Assembly: GCF_012371325.1 (NCBI RefSeq)
Contig: NZ_JAAZQX010000027.1
Coordinates: forward strand, 1-33,049
Direction of reading: 5' to 3'
Length of the DNA: 33,049 bases
Source of the DNA: Acinetobacter sp. A2
GTDB taxonomy: Bacteria; Pseudomonadota; Gammaproteobacteria; Pseudomonadales; Moraxellaceae
Shown piece after piece: positions 23,362 through 32,957 of this stretch. The first letter of the stretch is position 1, and every line of letters starts with the position of its first letter. The position numbers were made by a program, and so were the translations under genes. The notes below the pieces were generated by a model that saw nothing but the letters and a program-made list of their open reading frames with translations, did not search any database and was not told where the DNA came from.

Positions 23362-26157
23362 TTATTTCTGTGCAGCTTTGGGTGTGACCATATCTGCTTG
23401 CACTTGACCGTATTGATCTGCCGCCACTTCCAGTAAATGTTCCAAATTTAAATATTTTTGAATCACAGCATCCACATCAGCTTTACTGAGTTTGGCCAAA
23501 GCCTGATCACGGCGTTCACGGAACAATAGATCACGCCCTTGTTCTAATTGCGGCACCAACATACGGTGGATACTGCGTTCATCCTCCAAAGCCGTAACAC
23601 GTTTTTTTAGAATATCTGCTTTTGCTGCTTCAACTTCTTGCAGCGTAACACCATCACGGCGCAAGTCCATCAACACCTTATGAACAGCTTGCGATACTTG
23701 AGCCGACTTGCCTGCACTATACTGTGCCGAAATACTTAGCGCACCCGATTGCTCAAACTCACTTAGACTCAAGCCACTGTTAAAACCATAGACCAAAGCA
23801 TTTTTTTCACGTAACTCTTGTGCCAAACGAGAAGACAATTGTGATTCACCTAAAATATAACTCAGCACCATCATGGCAGGTGTGTCTGGATGATTCACGC
23901 CCAAAGGTAAAGTCAGTAGACTCTGATAACTACCAAATTCACGTTGTTCTGCCAATACATGCAACTTTTGTGCAGGATATGCCGTGTATGCCGAATCTAG
24001 GCGTTGATATGGCTGATGACTTCGCCACTGCCCTAAACGCTTGCTCAATAGCTTCTGCATCGATTTCGGGTCGAACTCCCCTGTAATCGCAATATGGGCA
24101 TGATCCATAGCAAAAAACTGACGATACAACTGCTGTACTTGTACCTGTGTCGCAGCTTGTAATTGCTGTTTGGCAAACTCTGGTTCAAAGTGATAGCGTA
24201 AATCGCCCTTTGGGTAAATTTCGATTAAACGTGCCATGGTCAACGCCGCTACAGTTTCAGGCTCGGTATAAGGTCGTTCTAAACTCGATAGACTTTGTGA
24301 GCGTATTAAATCGAACTGACTTTGTTCAAAGCTTGGGGCTTGCATCACATCTAAAACAAAGTTAAAAAATTCATCAAATTTTTCTTTTTTTGCCACAATT
24401 TGGATATGCATACTATTGGCATCGGCTTGGGCAAAAGCTGAACCGCCTGCGGCAATGGATTGATCTGCAATGTCTTGCAAACTATGTTCCTGTGAAGCCC
24501 GTAGCAATAAATATGCGGTTAAATCTAGAATTTCACCTTGCTTAAATAAAGTCTGAGCCGTACCTAAATTGACTGAAATAGCGGCATAGGTTTTATCATC
24601 ACGGGTCGCTGTTGGAAATAATGCATACTTGGCCCCATTTTTTAAACTTCCACGCAGAATCTTTTTTTCATTTTTAATCAAAGACTGTTTGGATTTTTGC
24701 ACATACTCTGCAACTTCGTGCTGATAACTTTGCACATCTTTTAAAGGGATAACAGGTGCATCTTGCTGATCTAAAGTTTTAGCAACGCTTGAATTATTTT
24801 TCGCTGTAAGTGCCTGTTTTTGATCTTCAGGTGTGGGTTGAATTTCGCCAATGACCCGATGTTCTGCGGTAAAAAACTGTTTTAAATGTCGATTCAACTC
24901 ATCTACATTTAACTGCTGAATATCTTGTAAATCACGCCAATACTGCGTCCAGTCCCCCTGATAAGCCACCGCATAATCACTCAAGCGACCGCCCAAAGCT
25001 ACTGCATCATTCATAACACTATCAGCTTGATTTTGAATCAGGTTTTTAACCCGTTGTAATTCTGCTGCATCAAAATTCTTGGCCTGCTCGATGCTCTTAT
25101 TCAAACTAGCTTGTACTTGTTTAGCGTCGTGATTTGGCGCATACAATGCCCCCATCAGCACTAAATTAAAATCTTGATCTAGCCATGTGCTAGATTGCAC
25201 CATGGTGCTTGTACCTGTTTCCACAAGATTTTGATATAAATGTCCGCTCGGCTGTAAGGTATGCAAATAAGGCGACAACACCAAAGCGGTTTTTAACTTT
25301 TCGTCCTTGCCATTTAAATACAAATTAAATTTTGCCAGTTGACTGCCCTTTTGTACGACAAAATTGCGTGGCTGAATTTTTTTGCTGTCCAATAACGGAA
25401 CTTGCACCTGCTTTGGAATTTGACGTGCTGCAATTGGACTAAAATGCTGATCAATTTGCTTTAACACAGCAGTCTGATCAAACTTACCTGTCATAACCAA
25501 AACAGCATTATTCGGTGCATACCAAGTCCGATAAAACTGGTTCAATTCCTGCATTTTAATGGATTGCAGTTCATTTAAATCACCAATCGGTAAGCGTCCA
25601 AAATACTGATTCCCATAGGCCGATTTCCACACCTGATCCAACAAAACTGAAAATGGCTGATCCATACGTACTTCACGTTCGCGTTTCACGATCGCAATTT
25701 CAGCAGGTACGTATTTTTCTTGCAGCACCAGTTTGTCCATACGTTCAGCTTCTAGAAAAATCATTTCATTAACTGCACGTGTTTCAGGACGAATGATATT
25801 GGTATATTTGGTCGAGTAATAATCCGTGCTGGCATTGTGCATTAAGCTGTGTTGATCTAGACGGCGCTGAAACTCCTCTTCGGGCACATTTTTTGTACCT
25901 TTAAACGCCAAGTGCTCTAATAAATGTGCTAAACCACCTTTGCCTTGTGGGTCATTGAGTGATCCTGTCAAATACACCATATTCATAAAGACTTTGTTTT
26001 CTTTTTGATTAGGTGCAAGAATGACACGTAAACCATTATCTAGTTGATATTCTTGTATATCTTGTTTTGATTTAACTAAAACAGGCTGGGCAAAAACCAC
26101 ACCATTAAATGCTAACACACATAAAGACAAGCTCAAGGTTTTCAAACGTAGCAACAT
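23362..26157 (-). CDS. M16 (pitrilysin-like) zinc peptidase, exported
   Basis: The 931-residue protein has a signal peptide (hydrophobic run ending NGVVFA-Q) and two tandem M16 modules. The N-terminal one has HLLEH (H78, E81, H82) and a distal Glu in NEMIFLEAERM; the second half (about 470-931) has the fold signatures but no HxxEH, as in other two-domain pitrilysin relatives. It should be a periplasmic or outer-envelope zinc peptidase; substrate is not known. ATG at 26157 with a GGAA ribosome site is preferred over the open-frame start at 26178, which has no ribosome site. A terminator follows; upstream lies the PhzF-like gene on the same strand, 158 bp away. Confidence 0.92.
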   Translation of the reverse strand: MLLRLKTLSLSLCVLAFNGVVFAQPVLVKSKQDIQEYQLDNGLRVILAPNQKENKVFMNMVYLTGSLNDPQGKGGLAHLLEHLAFKGTKNVPEEEFQRRLDQHSLMHNASTDYYSTKYTNIIRPETRAVNEMIFLEAERMDKLVLQEKYVPAEIAIVKREREVRMDQPFSVLLDQVWKSAYGNQYFGRLPIGDLNELQSIKMQELNQFYRTWYAPNNAVLVMTGKFDQTAVLKQIDQHFSPIAARQIPKQVQVPLLDSKKIQPRNFVVQKGSQLAKFNLYLNGKDEKLKTALVLSPYLHTLQPSGHLYQNLVETGTSTMVQSSTWLDQDFNLVLMGALYAPNHDAKQVQASLNKSIEQAKNFDAAELQRVKNLIQNQADSVMNDAVALGGRLSDYAVAYQGDWTQYWRDLQDIQQLNVDELNRHLKQFFTAEHRVIGEIQPTPEDQKQALTAKNNSSVAKTLDQQDAPVIPLKDVQSYQHEVAEYVQKSKQSLIKNEKKILRGSLKNGAKYALFPTATRDDKTYAAISVNLGTAQTLFKQGEILDLTAYLLLRASQEHSLQDIADQSIAAGGSAFAQADANSMHIQIVAKKEKFDEFFNFVLDVMQAPSFEQSQFDLIRSQSLSSLERPYTEPETVAALTMARLIEIYPKGDLRYHFEPEFAKQQLQAATQVQVQQLYRQFFAMDHAHIAITGEFDPKSMQKLLSKRLGQWRSHQPYQRLDSAYTAYPAQKLHVLAEQREFGSYQSLLTLPLGVNHPDTPAMMVLSYILGESQLSSRLAQELREKNALVYGFNSGLSLSEFEQSGALSISAQYSAGKSAQVSQAVHKVLMDLRRDGVTLQEVEAAKADILKKRVTALEDERSIHRMLVPQLEQGRDLLFRERRDQALAKLSKADVDAVIQKYLNLEHLLEVAADQYGQVQADMVTPKAAQK

Positions 26158-26315
26158 TATTTTTCCGATAAATTTCATTTTATTTTTGACTGCTACAGCG
26201 CACAGTCATCACGCATTTTTGCCAAAACAGCTTAACAAGATGTACTTCTTTAAACAGTAAAAATTTGCAAAATTCAGGATTTAAATCAAACAACCAACAC
26301 ACTGCCAAATTGGAC

Positions 26316-27140
26316 TTAAAGCATAATTTCACCCTGTAGATATAACTGGGCATAACCTGAAATTTCAATGCGCTCATGGTCTAGCACACAGCAATACAAC
26401 ACCCCACCACGTTGTGAAGCCTGATAAGCCACCAATTCAGTTTTCCCTAATAGTTCTGCCCAAAGCGGGGCAATTGCTGTATGAATCGAACCTGTTACAG
26501 GGTCTTCAGGAATACCCATGACGGGCGCAAAATAACGTGAAACACAGTCATAATCGGCTTGTGAAGATGCTGTAATTGCAACATCAACACTTGAACATGC
26601 GGCAGTTAAAGCAGTTCGTAACTGTCCAAGCTGTTTTAATAATTCTAGATTCGGCTGCTCGTCTAGTACATCTTGCACAGATTCATATTCCACAATATAA
26701 GCTTGCGCATTCAGATATACATTTTTAAATGGCTTGCTCAGTGCCTGTCGCAAAACTGCAGGATATTCCTTGACTAACTTGGCACGACGGATTGGAAAAT
26801 TCATGCAGATTTTGCCATCTGGCTGTTGATGTACCGTAAAAATACCCAAATTTTTCACATGAAATTGAATGGTTTTGGCAGCGGTATAGTCCTTAAATAT
26901 GACAAAGCTACTTGCAAGCGTCGCATGTCCACAAAAATCAACTTCGGTGGTCGGGCTAAACCAGCGGATTTCAAAGTTTTCAGCATCCAACATTTTCACA
27001 AATGCGGTTTCTGATAGATTATTTTCCTGTGCAATATGTTGCATCAAGTCATCGTCTAACCATGTATCAAGTAATACAACTGCAGCAGGATTGCCTTTAA
27101 ATAATGTATGGCTAAAAGCATCGACTTGATAAATTTTCAT
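26316..27140 (-). CDS. PhzF-family epimerase/isomerase-like protein
   Basis: The 274-residue protein has the two-lobe PhzF fold: YQVDAFSHTLFKGNPAAVV, the NNLSETAF motif with the catalytic Glu44, IRWFSPTTEVDFCGHATLAS, and GIPEDPVTGSIHTAIAPLW near the C-terminus. PhzF itself isomerises an early phenazine intermediate, but most bacterial homologues (YddE type) have no known substrate and there are no phenazine genes here. ATG at 27140 is unambiguous. The gene lies between the M23 lipoprotein gene (upstream, 104 bp) and the M16 gene, all on the minus strand, possibly co-transcribed. Confidence 0.9.
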   Translation of the reverse strand: MKIYQVDAFSHTLFKGNPAAVVLLDTWLDDDLMQHIAQENNLSETAFVKMLDAENFEIRWFSPTTEVDFCGHATLASSFVIFKDYTAAKTIQFHVKNLGIFTVHQQPDGKICMNFPIRRAKLVKEYPAVLRQALSKPFKNVYLNAQAYIVEYESVQDVLDEQPNLELLKQLGQLRTALTAACSSVDVAITASSQADYDCVSRYFAPVMGIPEDPVTGSIHTAIAPLWAELLGKTELVAYQASQRGGVLYCCVLDHERIEISGYAQLYLQGEIML

Positions 27141-27244
27141 GGCTAAACGGTTTGTCCTAAAAAAGATAGCATCGACCTAATATAAATAGGCTTGAAACGG
27201 AAATGGTTAAAAGATTTGATATTTACACAATATTTGATCTGAAA

Positions 27245-27805
27245 TTAACGTGCACTTGCCTGTAAATATGGATAAGGATTCACTGCTCCTTGCTCACGTA
27301 CATAAATGCCATAATGCAAATGTGGTGGTGTGTTTTGGGCATTGCCTGTTGTGCCAACAAAACCAATGACTTCTCCAGCCTGTACCCAATCTCCCGCTTG
27401 AATGTGTTCGGCATAATCATCAAGGTGCGCATAATAATGCTGGCTTAATGCAGGCCCTGTAATCCAAACAACTTTACCACCCAAACGGTCTAAACCAATT
27501 TTATGCACAATGCCATCTGTCGCAGCAATGACGGCTGTACCACGCGCTGCAAAAATATCAGTCCCCTGATGCTTACGGCCTTCGCTGCGGGCTGCACCCC
27601 ATGTATCTTGTATTTGACCTATATTTACTCCTTTCACGGGAATTTGTAATGGAGTCCCAGCCAGTTCAGTTTGTTGCAATTTCCAGTATAAATACGGGGT
27701 TTGAATTCCTGCAGATTCACCAGACACAGGTGGCTGACATGCACTAAGCAAAGCCAACATTGAGAAGATAAGTGAGAGTTTTAAGCACCAACGACCTTGT
27801 TGCAT
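27245..27805 (-). CDS. M23-family peptidase lipoprotein
   Basis: The 186-residue protein starts with a signal peptide and lipobox LLSAC (Cys23), so it should be a lipoprotein. The C-terminal M23 (LytM) domain keeps all zinc ligands: H79-x3-D83 in HQGTD, and HLHYG (H162, H164), with a further HYYAH (H123, H127). It therefore should be an active endopeptidase on peptidoglycan peptides, unlike the catalytically dead EnvC/NlpD type. Target specificity is unknown. The short N-terminal linker has no LysM domain. It is divergent from rluE. Confidence 0.9.
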   Translation of the reverse strand: MQQGRWCLKLSLIFSMLALLSACQPPVSGESAGIQTPYLYWKLQQTELAGTPLQIPVKGVNIGQIQDTWGAARSEGRKHQGTDIFAARGTAVIAATDGIVHKIGLDRLGGKVVWITGPALSQHYYAHLDDYAEHIQAGDWVQAGEVIGFVGTTGNAQNTPPHLHYGIYVREQGAVNPYPYLQASAR

Positions 27806-28053
27806 AACATCCTAATTTTTATTCATATCAGTTTTATCTTAATTTTATGCACTATAGATGCCTAGCCTGTTTCTGTAATTTTAAATGCACACACTAAAAA
27901 TAATTGCCAATATGCAATACTTTCTGTTGTTCTTATCGCATAATAGCGACATCCAAACCCACTTTATTTGAGTTTTAATTGGGAAATAATATTTTCCTCA
28001 TTTTAGACAACTCACTTTATCTCCAATTTGTTGAATTTAAAGAAGCATTTCTT

Positions 28054-28839
28054 ATGAAAATCGTCATCCTGAACAAGCCATATGACGTTCTCTCTCAATT
28101 CCGTGAGGATGAAAAACACCTCACCATGTCTGCTTTTGTAGACGACCCTGACTTACGTTTAGCAGGGCGTTTAGATATGGATTCGGAAGGCTTGGTATTC
28201 CTAACCGATCATGGCGGCTTAAATCAGTTTATTACCAACCCTGCCAATAAAAAATACAAAACCTACTTGGTACAAGTCGAAGGTGATGTCACAGAAGAAG
28301 CTTTAGCACAACTACGCAAAGGTGTAGAGCTTAAAGATGGTATGACTTTACCTGCACAAGCACACAAAGTAGATGAACCAGAATGGTTATGGGAGCGTGA
28401 TCCACCTGTCCGTTTCCGTGCTTCTGTTCCGACCTCTTGGGTTGAAATCTCAATTTGCGAAGGACGCAACCGTCAAGTACGCCGCATGACTGCTGCTGTT
28501 GGTTTTCCAACCCTGCGTTTGATTCGTACTAAAATAGGTTCAATCGACTTGGTACAACTTGGCTTGCAACCTGGTGAAACCAAAGAAATTGAACCGTTGT
28601 TGTATCCTGACTTTAAAGATGTCCCTGCGGCAGAGCCATATCGCTCGCGTTCTTATGTGAAAAAACCAGGTGGTACGGGCGGCAAGCCAATGCATCAAAA
28701 GAAAAATAAAGATGGTACGCCTAAGAAAAAATCTGGTACGCCACGTATTTGGCAAATGGAAGAAGGTGAAAAACCACGTCGTAAGACCAATGGTACAACA
28801 CGCCCAAATACCAAAAGCCGTGGACGTCGGGCGCGTTAA
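28054..28839 (+). CDS. rluE: Pseudouridine synthase RluE with a basic C-terminal tail
   Basis: RluE makes pseudouridine in helix 89 of 23S rRNA (U2457 in E. coli). The 261-residue product has the NKPYDVLSQF opening, AGRLDMDSEGL with catalytic Asp41, the DEPEWLWERDPP segment, PTSWVEISICEGRNRQVRRMTAAVGFPTLRLIR and the VQVEG segment, all close to E. coli RluE. It carries no S4 domain. Residues 198-261 form a Lys/Arg/Gly-rich low-complexity tail (KPGGTGGKP, QKKNKDGTPKKK, SRGRRAR), where E. coli RluE has a basic N-terminal extension instead. The frame opens at 27979, but ATG at 28054 matches the family. Divergent from the M23 gene, with a terminator at 28869. Confidence 0.92.
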   Translation: MKIVILNKPYDVLSQFREDEKHLTMSAFVDDPDLRLAGRLDMDSEGLVFLTDHGGLNQFITNPANKKYKTYLVQVEGDVTEEALAQLRKGVELKDGMTLPAQAHKVDEPEWLWERDPPVRFRASVPTSWVEISICEGRNRQVRRMTAAVGFPTLRLIRTKIGSIDLVQLGLQPGETKEIEPLLYPDFKDVPAAEPYRSRSYVKKPGGTGGKPMHQKKNKDGTPKKKSGTPRIWQMEEGEKPRRKTNGTTRPNTKSRGRRAR

Positions 28840-28868
28840 TGCTTGAGTGCCGCATTAGCTCAACACAA

Positions 28869-28894
28869 AAAATGGATGCCAAAGCATCCATTTT
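28869..28894. terminator. Bidirectional terminator
   Basis: AAAATGGATGC (28869-28879) pairs with GCATCCATTTT (28884-28894) around CAAA. Both strands have flanking T-runs, between convergent genes. Confidence 0.88.
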
Positions 28895-28925
28895 ATTATT
28901 GCAGAATTTTAAAATTAACTTCAAA

Positions 28926-30629
28926 TCAACCTTTTAACCACAATTCCACTTTCGCCTGATCTTGCAGTTTTAATTCAACTTCATGTAATTCAGTCTGTGC
29001 AGCATTCACTTTAAAGGTCATCAACTCATCACGGCGGAAAGCATGAACAGTATAAGCTGCATCTTGTTTAGCATATTGCTCAAGCGACTTTGTCGTAGCT
29101 TTTAAACCATCTATCGCAACAATCACGTCATGTGCAGAAAGCCCTGCTTTTGCAGCCGCACCTTCACGACGCGCAGCTTGGACCAACACCCCTTCAGGCT
29201 TATCTGTCAGTTTCAGACCAAATGGCAAAGACTTGTCCTGCTTAAGCTGATACTGAATACCAAATTCAGGCAATAACTGATCTAAAGGCAATTCATCTGT
29301 CGTGTTGATTAAATGATGGATTTGCTCTGACCAATCATCTCCTGTCAACTCTTTACATAACTCAAAAATTGTACGCTCATGCACTTGAATGCCCTGTTGC
29401 GCATTGGCATATAATTTCTGCATTAAGGCATCTAAACTTGAACCACGTAAACGCAAGCCCAAATCTAAGCACAAAGCAACCAAACAGCCTTTGTTATAGT
29501 AGCTGGTTCCTGCATGGTTCGAGTTTTCATCCTGACGATAGAACTTCACCCATGCATCAAAACTTGATTCTGCCACAGTTTGAATCGCACGCCCTGGGTT
29601 TTGTAAATAGCGATCAATTTGTGCTTTAAGTAATTCTAAATACGCTGCCTGATCAATCACGCCACTGCGCAATAATAACAAGTCATCGTAATAAGAAGTA
29701 AAACCTTCAAAAATCCATAACAGTGAGGTATAGCCTTCTTGATTCAAGTCATAATTAACAAAGTTTTCAGGGCGAATGAATTTGACTAACCAACTATGGA
29801 AATACTCATGACTACACAAGCCTAAAAAGCGCTGATAATCTTTAGATGGTTGTTCAGGCTCATTGGCTTTAGGTAAATCATCACGTGGTGTAATCAGGCT
29901 AGTACTGTTTGGATGCTCCAAACCACCATAACTATTGCCTGTTGCCATGGTCATAAAGGTATAGTTTTCAAATGGCGCAGAACCAAACATAGCAATTTGT
30001 GTAGCGCAGATTTTTTCAATATCTTGCTGCATACGCACAGCGTTCATCGCGTGTTTGCCCGATACCACAAATTCATGTGGAATATCTGCTGCGCTAAAAC
30101 TAAAACGGGTTTGTTCTGCCAATTCAAATGGCGCATCAATCAATTCTGCATAATTTTTGGCTTTTAAGGTATACCGCCCTTTCACCAAACTTTTTGCAGC
30201 CAAACCTGTCGCAAGTTGAAAATGCTTTAATTCATCTGGTAAAAATAATTCGACTTCAACTGCTTTATCTTCCTGACCATCTAAGCCCAAACAAGCACAG
30301 GCAGGATTGACATATAAACGGGTCTGATCGACATAAGCGCCACGCACCGACAAATCATAGGCATAAACATCATATTCCACCGTAATCAATTCATGGTCGG
30401 TATTGAACAAACGCCATTTATTCTTTGCAAATTTCTGAATTTTGAGGATGCGCCCCGCCTCATCATAAGCACGCACCGACTCAATATGTTTTGAAAATTC
30501 ACGAATTAAATAACTGCCTGGAATCCAAGTGGGTAATGATAAAACCTGAGTAGGATTAGCCAAAAAACGCACGGTGACATGCATAAGATGCTGACGATAA
30601 TCGTCAAATTCGATTTGATAATGCAACAT
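28926..30629 (-). CDS. M61-family glycyl aminopeptidase with PDZ domain
   Basis: The 567-residue protein has an N-terminal beta-sheet region, the YGGLEHPNSTSLI segment, the zinc motif HEYFH (H274, E275, H278), the downstream WIFEGFTSYYDD with the third ligand Glu308, and a C-terminal PDZ domain (GLKLTDKPEGVLV, AKAGLSAHDVIVAIDG). This is the M61 layout. Family members release N-terminal Gly or Ala. I see no signal peptide in the ATG 30629 form; the longer open frame (GTG 30668) would add a hydrophobic stretch (FLFIHFVLPIM) that could act as one, so location is uncertain. Divergent from the D,D-carboxypeptidase gene. Confidence 0.88.
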   Translation of the reverse strand: MLHYQIEFDDYRQHLMHVTVRFLANPTQVLSLPTWIPGSYLIREFSKHIESVRAYDEAGRILKIQKFAKNKWRLFNTDHELITVEYDVYAYDLSVRGAYVDQTRLYVNPACACLGLDGQEDKAVEVELFLPDELKHFQLATGLAAKSLVKGRYTLKAKNYAELIDAPFELAEQTRFSFSAADIPHEFVVSGKHAMNAVRMQQDIEKICATQIAMFGSAPFENYTFMTMATGNSYGGLEHPNSTSLITPRDDLPKANEPEQPSKDYQRFLGLCSHEYFHSWLVKFIRPENFVNYDLNQEGYTSLLWIFEGFTSYYDDLLLLRSGVIDQAAYLELLKAQIDRYLQNPGRAIQTVAESSFDAWVKFYRQDENSNHAGTSYYNKGCLVALCLDLGLRLRGSSLDALMQKLYANAQQGIQVHERTIFELCKELTGDDWSEQIHHLINTTDELPLDQLLPEFGIQYQLKQDKSLPFGLKLTDKPEGVLVQAARREGAAAKAGLSAHDVIVAIDGLKATTKSLEQYAKQDAAYTVHAFRRDELMTFKVNAAQTELHEVELKLQDQAKVELWLKG

Positions 30630-30823
30630 AATGGGCAATACAAAATGTATAAATAAGAACTTGGCCACAAGCTTAACATTTTTTTAGCAATTGATGCGTC
30701 ATCGCCTGATTTGTGGGTATTTTTGGCTAGTCATTCGGCAAAAAAAAGCATAGCATGCCTAAGTCACTCGACACCGATTTTACTGTTTAGACACCATTAC
30801 AGCACCAACGGACTGGTGTACAT

Positions 30824-30837
30824 AAGGAACTTCTTTG
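30824..30837 (+). promoter_or_regulatory. Ribosome site fixing a TTG start
   Basis: AAGGAA (30824-30829) with 5-nt spacing precedes TTG at 30835. No ATG in the correct frame gives a full signal peptide, so TTG is the start of the D,D-carboxypeptidase gene. Confidence 0.75.
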
Positions 30838-32145
30838 AAACGTGTTATTTATCTGATTGCGCTACTCTGCTGGCTTTGCAGCGCAATCACACATGCCGCA
30901 TTATTGAATATCCAAGCCGAAAGTGTTGAAGCCGAAGCTTGGGCAATTTTAGACCCACAATCTGGACAAATCATTGCAGAGCACAATAGCCACGTACAAC
31001 GTGCGCCTGCGTCACTGACCAAAATGATGGTCTCCTATATTGTGCTGAAAGATATTCAGGCAGGTAAATTAAACAAGCATGAAATTTTGACCGCAACACC
31101 TGTGGTACAGCAAGTGATGTGGGATGAATCACAAATGTACTTAAAAGCAGGTGAACAAATTTCGGTAGATCAATTGTTGGCTGGGCTAATTATTATGTCT
31201 GCCAATGATGCTGCGCTGACTTTGGGTGAGCGTGTTGCAGGTGGTGTACCGCAGTTTATTGCTCGAATGAATCAGGAAGCGCAAGCGCTGGGCATGCAAG
31301 ACACACTGTTTCAGAATCCATCTGGTGTAACCATGCCAAACCATTATTCTTCTGCGGCAGATATGGCCCGTTTGGCACAAGCCATTGTGACCGAAACACC
31401 TGATTATTTGATCTACTCTAAACAGACCAGTTTTACCTACAATCAGCACTATCACCGTGCGACCAATATTTTATTAAAACAAGACCCAAGTGTAGATGGT
31501 TTAAAAACAGGTTATACCAAAGCAGCGGGATATAACCTTGCTTTAACCGCAAACCGCCCAACATTAGACAGCGATGCACCTGAACGTCGTTTAGTGGTAG
31601 TGGTCATGGGCACCAAAAGCGTTCAAAAACGTGCAGAAGTCGCGCATAAATTGTTAAATTTAGCCTATAGCTACACCCGTAACGAGCTTGCAATTAAACC
31701 TAAACAAATGATTGCTGAACTTCCTGTCGTAAAATCGACATTACGCATGTTTAAAATTGAAAGCAGCCAACCAAAGTTTGTGACAACATCTTTATACGAA
31801 CGTGCGGATGCGATTGATTTAGCAGCATTTGACCAAAACACTTTGCGTCTACAAATGGCAACAGCAGATGGCCTGTTACATAGTATTGAGCCCGCTCAAC
31901 GGACTCAAACCCACTTGAACATTGAGTTGTCAGAAAAGTTACTGACAGCCCCGCTTGAGCAAGTTATGAAGTTAGCAACGGTGCATGTCTATCAAAATAA
32001 TCAATTGATTAATAGCTTTGCAATTGAAGAACAAGTGCAAATTGCAGAAGCCAATATTTTTGAACGTATTATGATGTGGTTTGGAAACTTGTTTAATTTC
32101 TTTGGGCAGCAAACTACAGAAGATCAACACACTTCTCTGGGCTAG
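30835..32145 (+). CDS. dacC: D-alanyl-D-alanine carboxypeptidase (PBP5/6 type)
   Basis: The 436-residue protein has a signal peptide ending THA-AL, then all three penicillin-binding motifs: SLTK (Ser60, Lys63), SAN (S122, N124) and KTG (K224). The C-terminal part has the beta-rich domain of PBP5/6 and ends with an amphipathic, membrane-seeking helix (NIFERIMMWFGNLFNFF), as in E. coli DacA/DacC. It removes the terminal D-Ala from peptidoglycan pentapeptides on the periplasmic face and so limits cross-linking. Start codon is TTG (see the ribosome site entry). dacC rather than dacA is chosen only because PBP5/6 genes are often so named in Acinetobacter. A terminator follows. Confidence 0.93.
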   Translation: MKRVIYLIALLCWLCSAITHAALLNIQAESVEAEAWAILDPQSGQIIAEHNSHVQRAPASLTKMMVSYIVLKDIQAGKLNKHEILTATPVVQQVMWDESQMYLKAGEQISVDQLLAGLIIMSANDAALTLGERVAGGVPQFIARMNQEAQALGMQDTLFQNPSGVTMPNHYSSAADMARLAQAIVTETPDYLIYSKQTSFTYNQHYHRATNILLKQDPSVDGLKTGYTKAAGYNLALTANRPTLDSDAPERRLVVVVMGTKSVQKRAEVAHKLLNLAYSYTRNELAIKPKQMIAELPVVKSTLRMFKIESSQPKFVTTSLYERADAIDLAAFDQNTLRLQMATADGLLHSIEPAQRTQTHLNIELSEKLLTAPLEQVMKLATVHVYQNNQLINSFAIEEQVQIAEANIFERIMMWFGNLFNFFGQQTTEDQHTSLG

Positions 32146-32176
32146 AACCAAAGCATCACTAAATTTTAATATAGTG

Positions 32177-32201
32177 AAGATGGGCCATGCCCCATCTTTT
32201 C
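32177..32201 (+). terminator. Terminator of the D,D-carboxypeptidase gene
   Basis: AAGATGGG (32177-32184) pairs with CCCATCTT (32191-32198) around a 6-nt loop, followed by TTTC on the plus strand. Confidence 0.8.
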
Positions 32202-32426
32202 TATTGTCATCTACACATTACAAAAAGCTGGCAGAATCAGTTGCAGCGAAAAACCGTAAAAATTTGCAGACTTGCATATTTTTGCATTGAAATAATAAAC
32301 TTTGCCCTTATTAATTAAAAAATGTCATAAAAAACTTGGAAAAGTGAAGAATTTGCAGAAATGTCTATAACAAATTCCACATTTCACTTTATGATGTACC
32401 CTTAAAAAATTGAATGGATCAATAAC

Positions 32427-32909
32427 ATGACTGCTATTGCAAATGACCTCGTGGTTTCTTTCCACTACACATTGACTAACGCAGAGGGCGAAACTCTCGA
32501 CAAATCTCAAGGTGAACCACTTGCCTATTTGCATGGTGCAGGTAACATCATCCCTGGTTTAGAAAAAGCGTTAGAAGGTAAAACAGTAGGCGAAAAATTT
32601 ACTGTAAACGTACCTGCTGCTGAAGGTTATGGCGAATACAACCCAGACCTAGTTCAAGAAGTTCCTGCACAAATGTTCCAAGGTGTAGACAACATCCAAC
32701 CTGGTATGCAATTCCAAGCGCAAACTGATGATGGCGTTCAAATTGTAACTGTAAAAGCGGTTGAAGGTGACAACGTTGTTGTAGATGCAAACTTCCCACT
32801 TGCTGGTCAAGATTTAACTTTTGAAGTTGAAATCGTTGAAATCCGTGAAGCTTCTCAAGAAGAATTAGATCACGGTCACGTACACGGTGCGGGTGGTCAT
32901 CACCACTAA
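32427..32909 (+). CDS. slyD: FKBP-type peptidyl-prolyl isomerase SlyD
   Basis: SlyD is a cytosolic proline isomerase and chaperone, in E. coli also a nickel donor for hydrogenase. The 160-residue product has NDLVVSFHYTLTNAEGETLDKSQGEPLAYLHG, the GLEKALEGKTVGEKF segment, the IF chaperone domain, and VVDANFPLAGQDLTFEVEIVEIREAS. The tail HGHVHGAGGHHH retains His residues but lacks the long Cys/His-rich metal tail of E. coli SlyD (196 aa). Metal-handling capacity is therefore probably reduced, while isomerase and chaperone functions should be intact. GGA about 8 nt before the ATG. A strong terminator follows. Confidence 0.93.
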   Translation: MTAIANDLVVSFHYTLTNAEGETLDKSQGEPLAYLHGAGNIIPGLEKALEGKTVGEKFTVNVPAAEGYGEYNPDLVQEVPAQMFQGVDNIQPGMQFQAQTDDGVQIVTVKAVEGDNVVVDANFPLAGQDLTFEVEIVEIREASQEELDHGHVHGAGGHHH

Positions 32910-32926
32910 GATCATCTGATCAAATG

Positions 32927-32957
32927 AAAAGGCAAAGTTATATAACTTTGCCTTTTT
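32927..32957 (+). terminator. Terminator of slyD
   Basis: AAAAGGCAAAGTTA (32927-32940) is an inverted copy of TAACTTTGCCTTTT (32943-32956), a 14-bp arm with a very short loop and a T-run. Confidence 0.9.

Noticed and set aside
26180..26377. Minus-strand 65-residue frame between the M16 and PhzF-like genes
   Set aside because: It overlaps the 3' end of the PhzF-like gene in another frame and has no ribosome site or family similarity.
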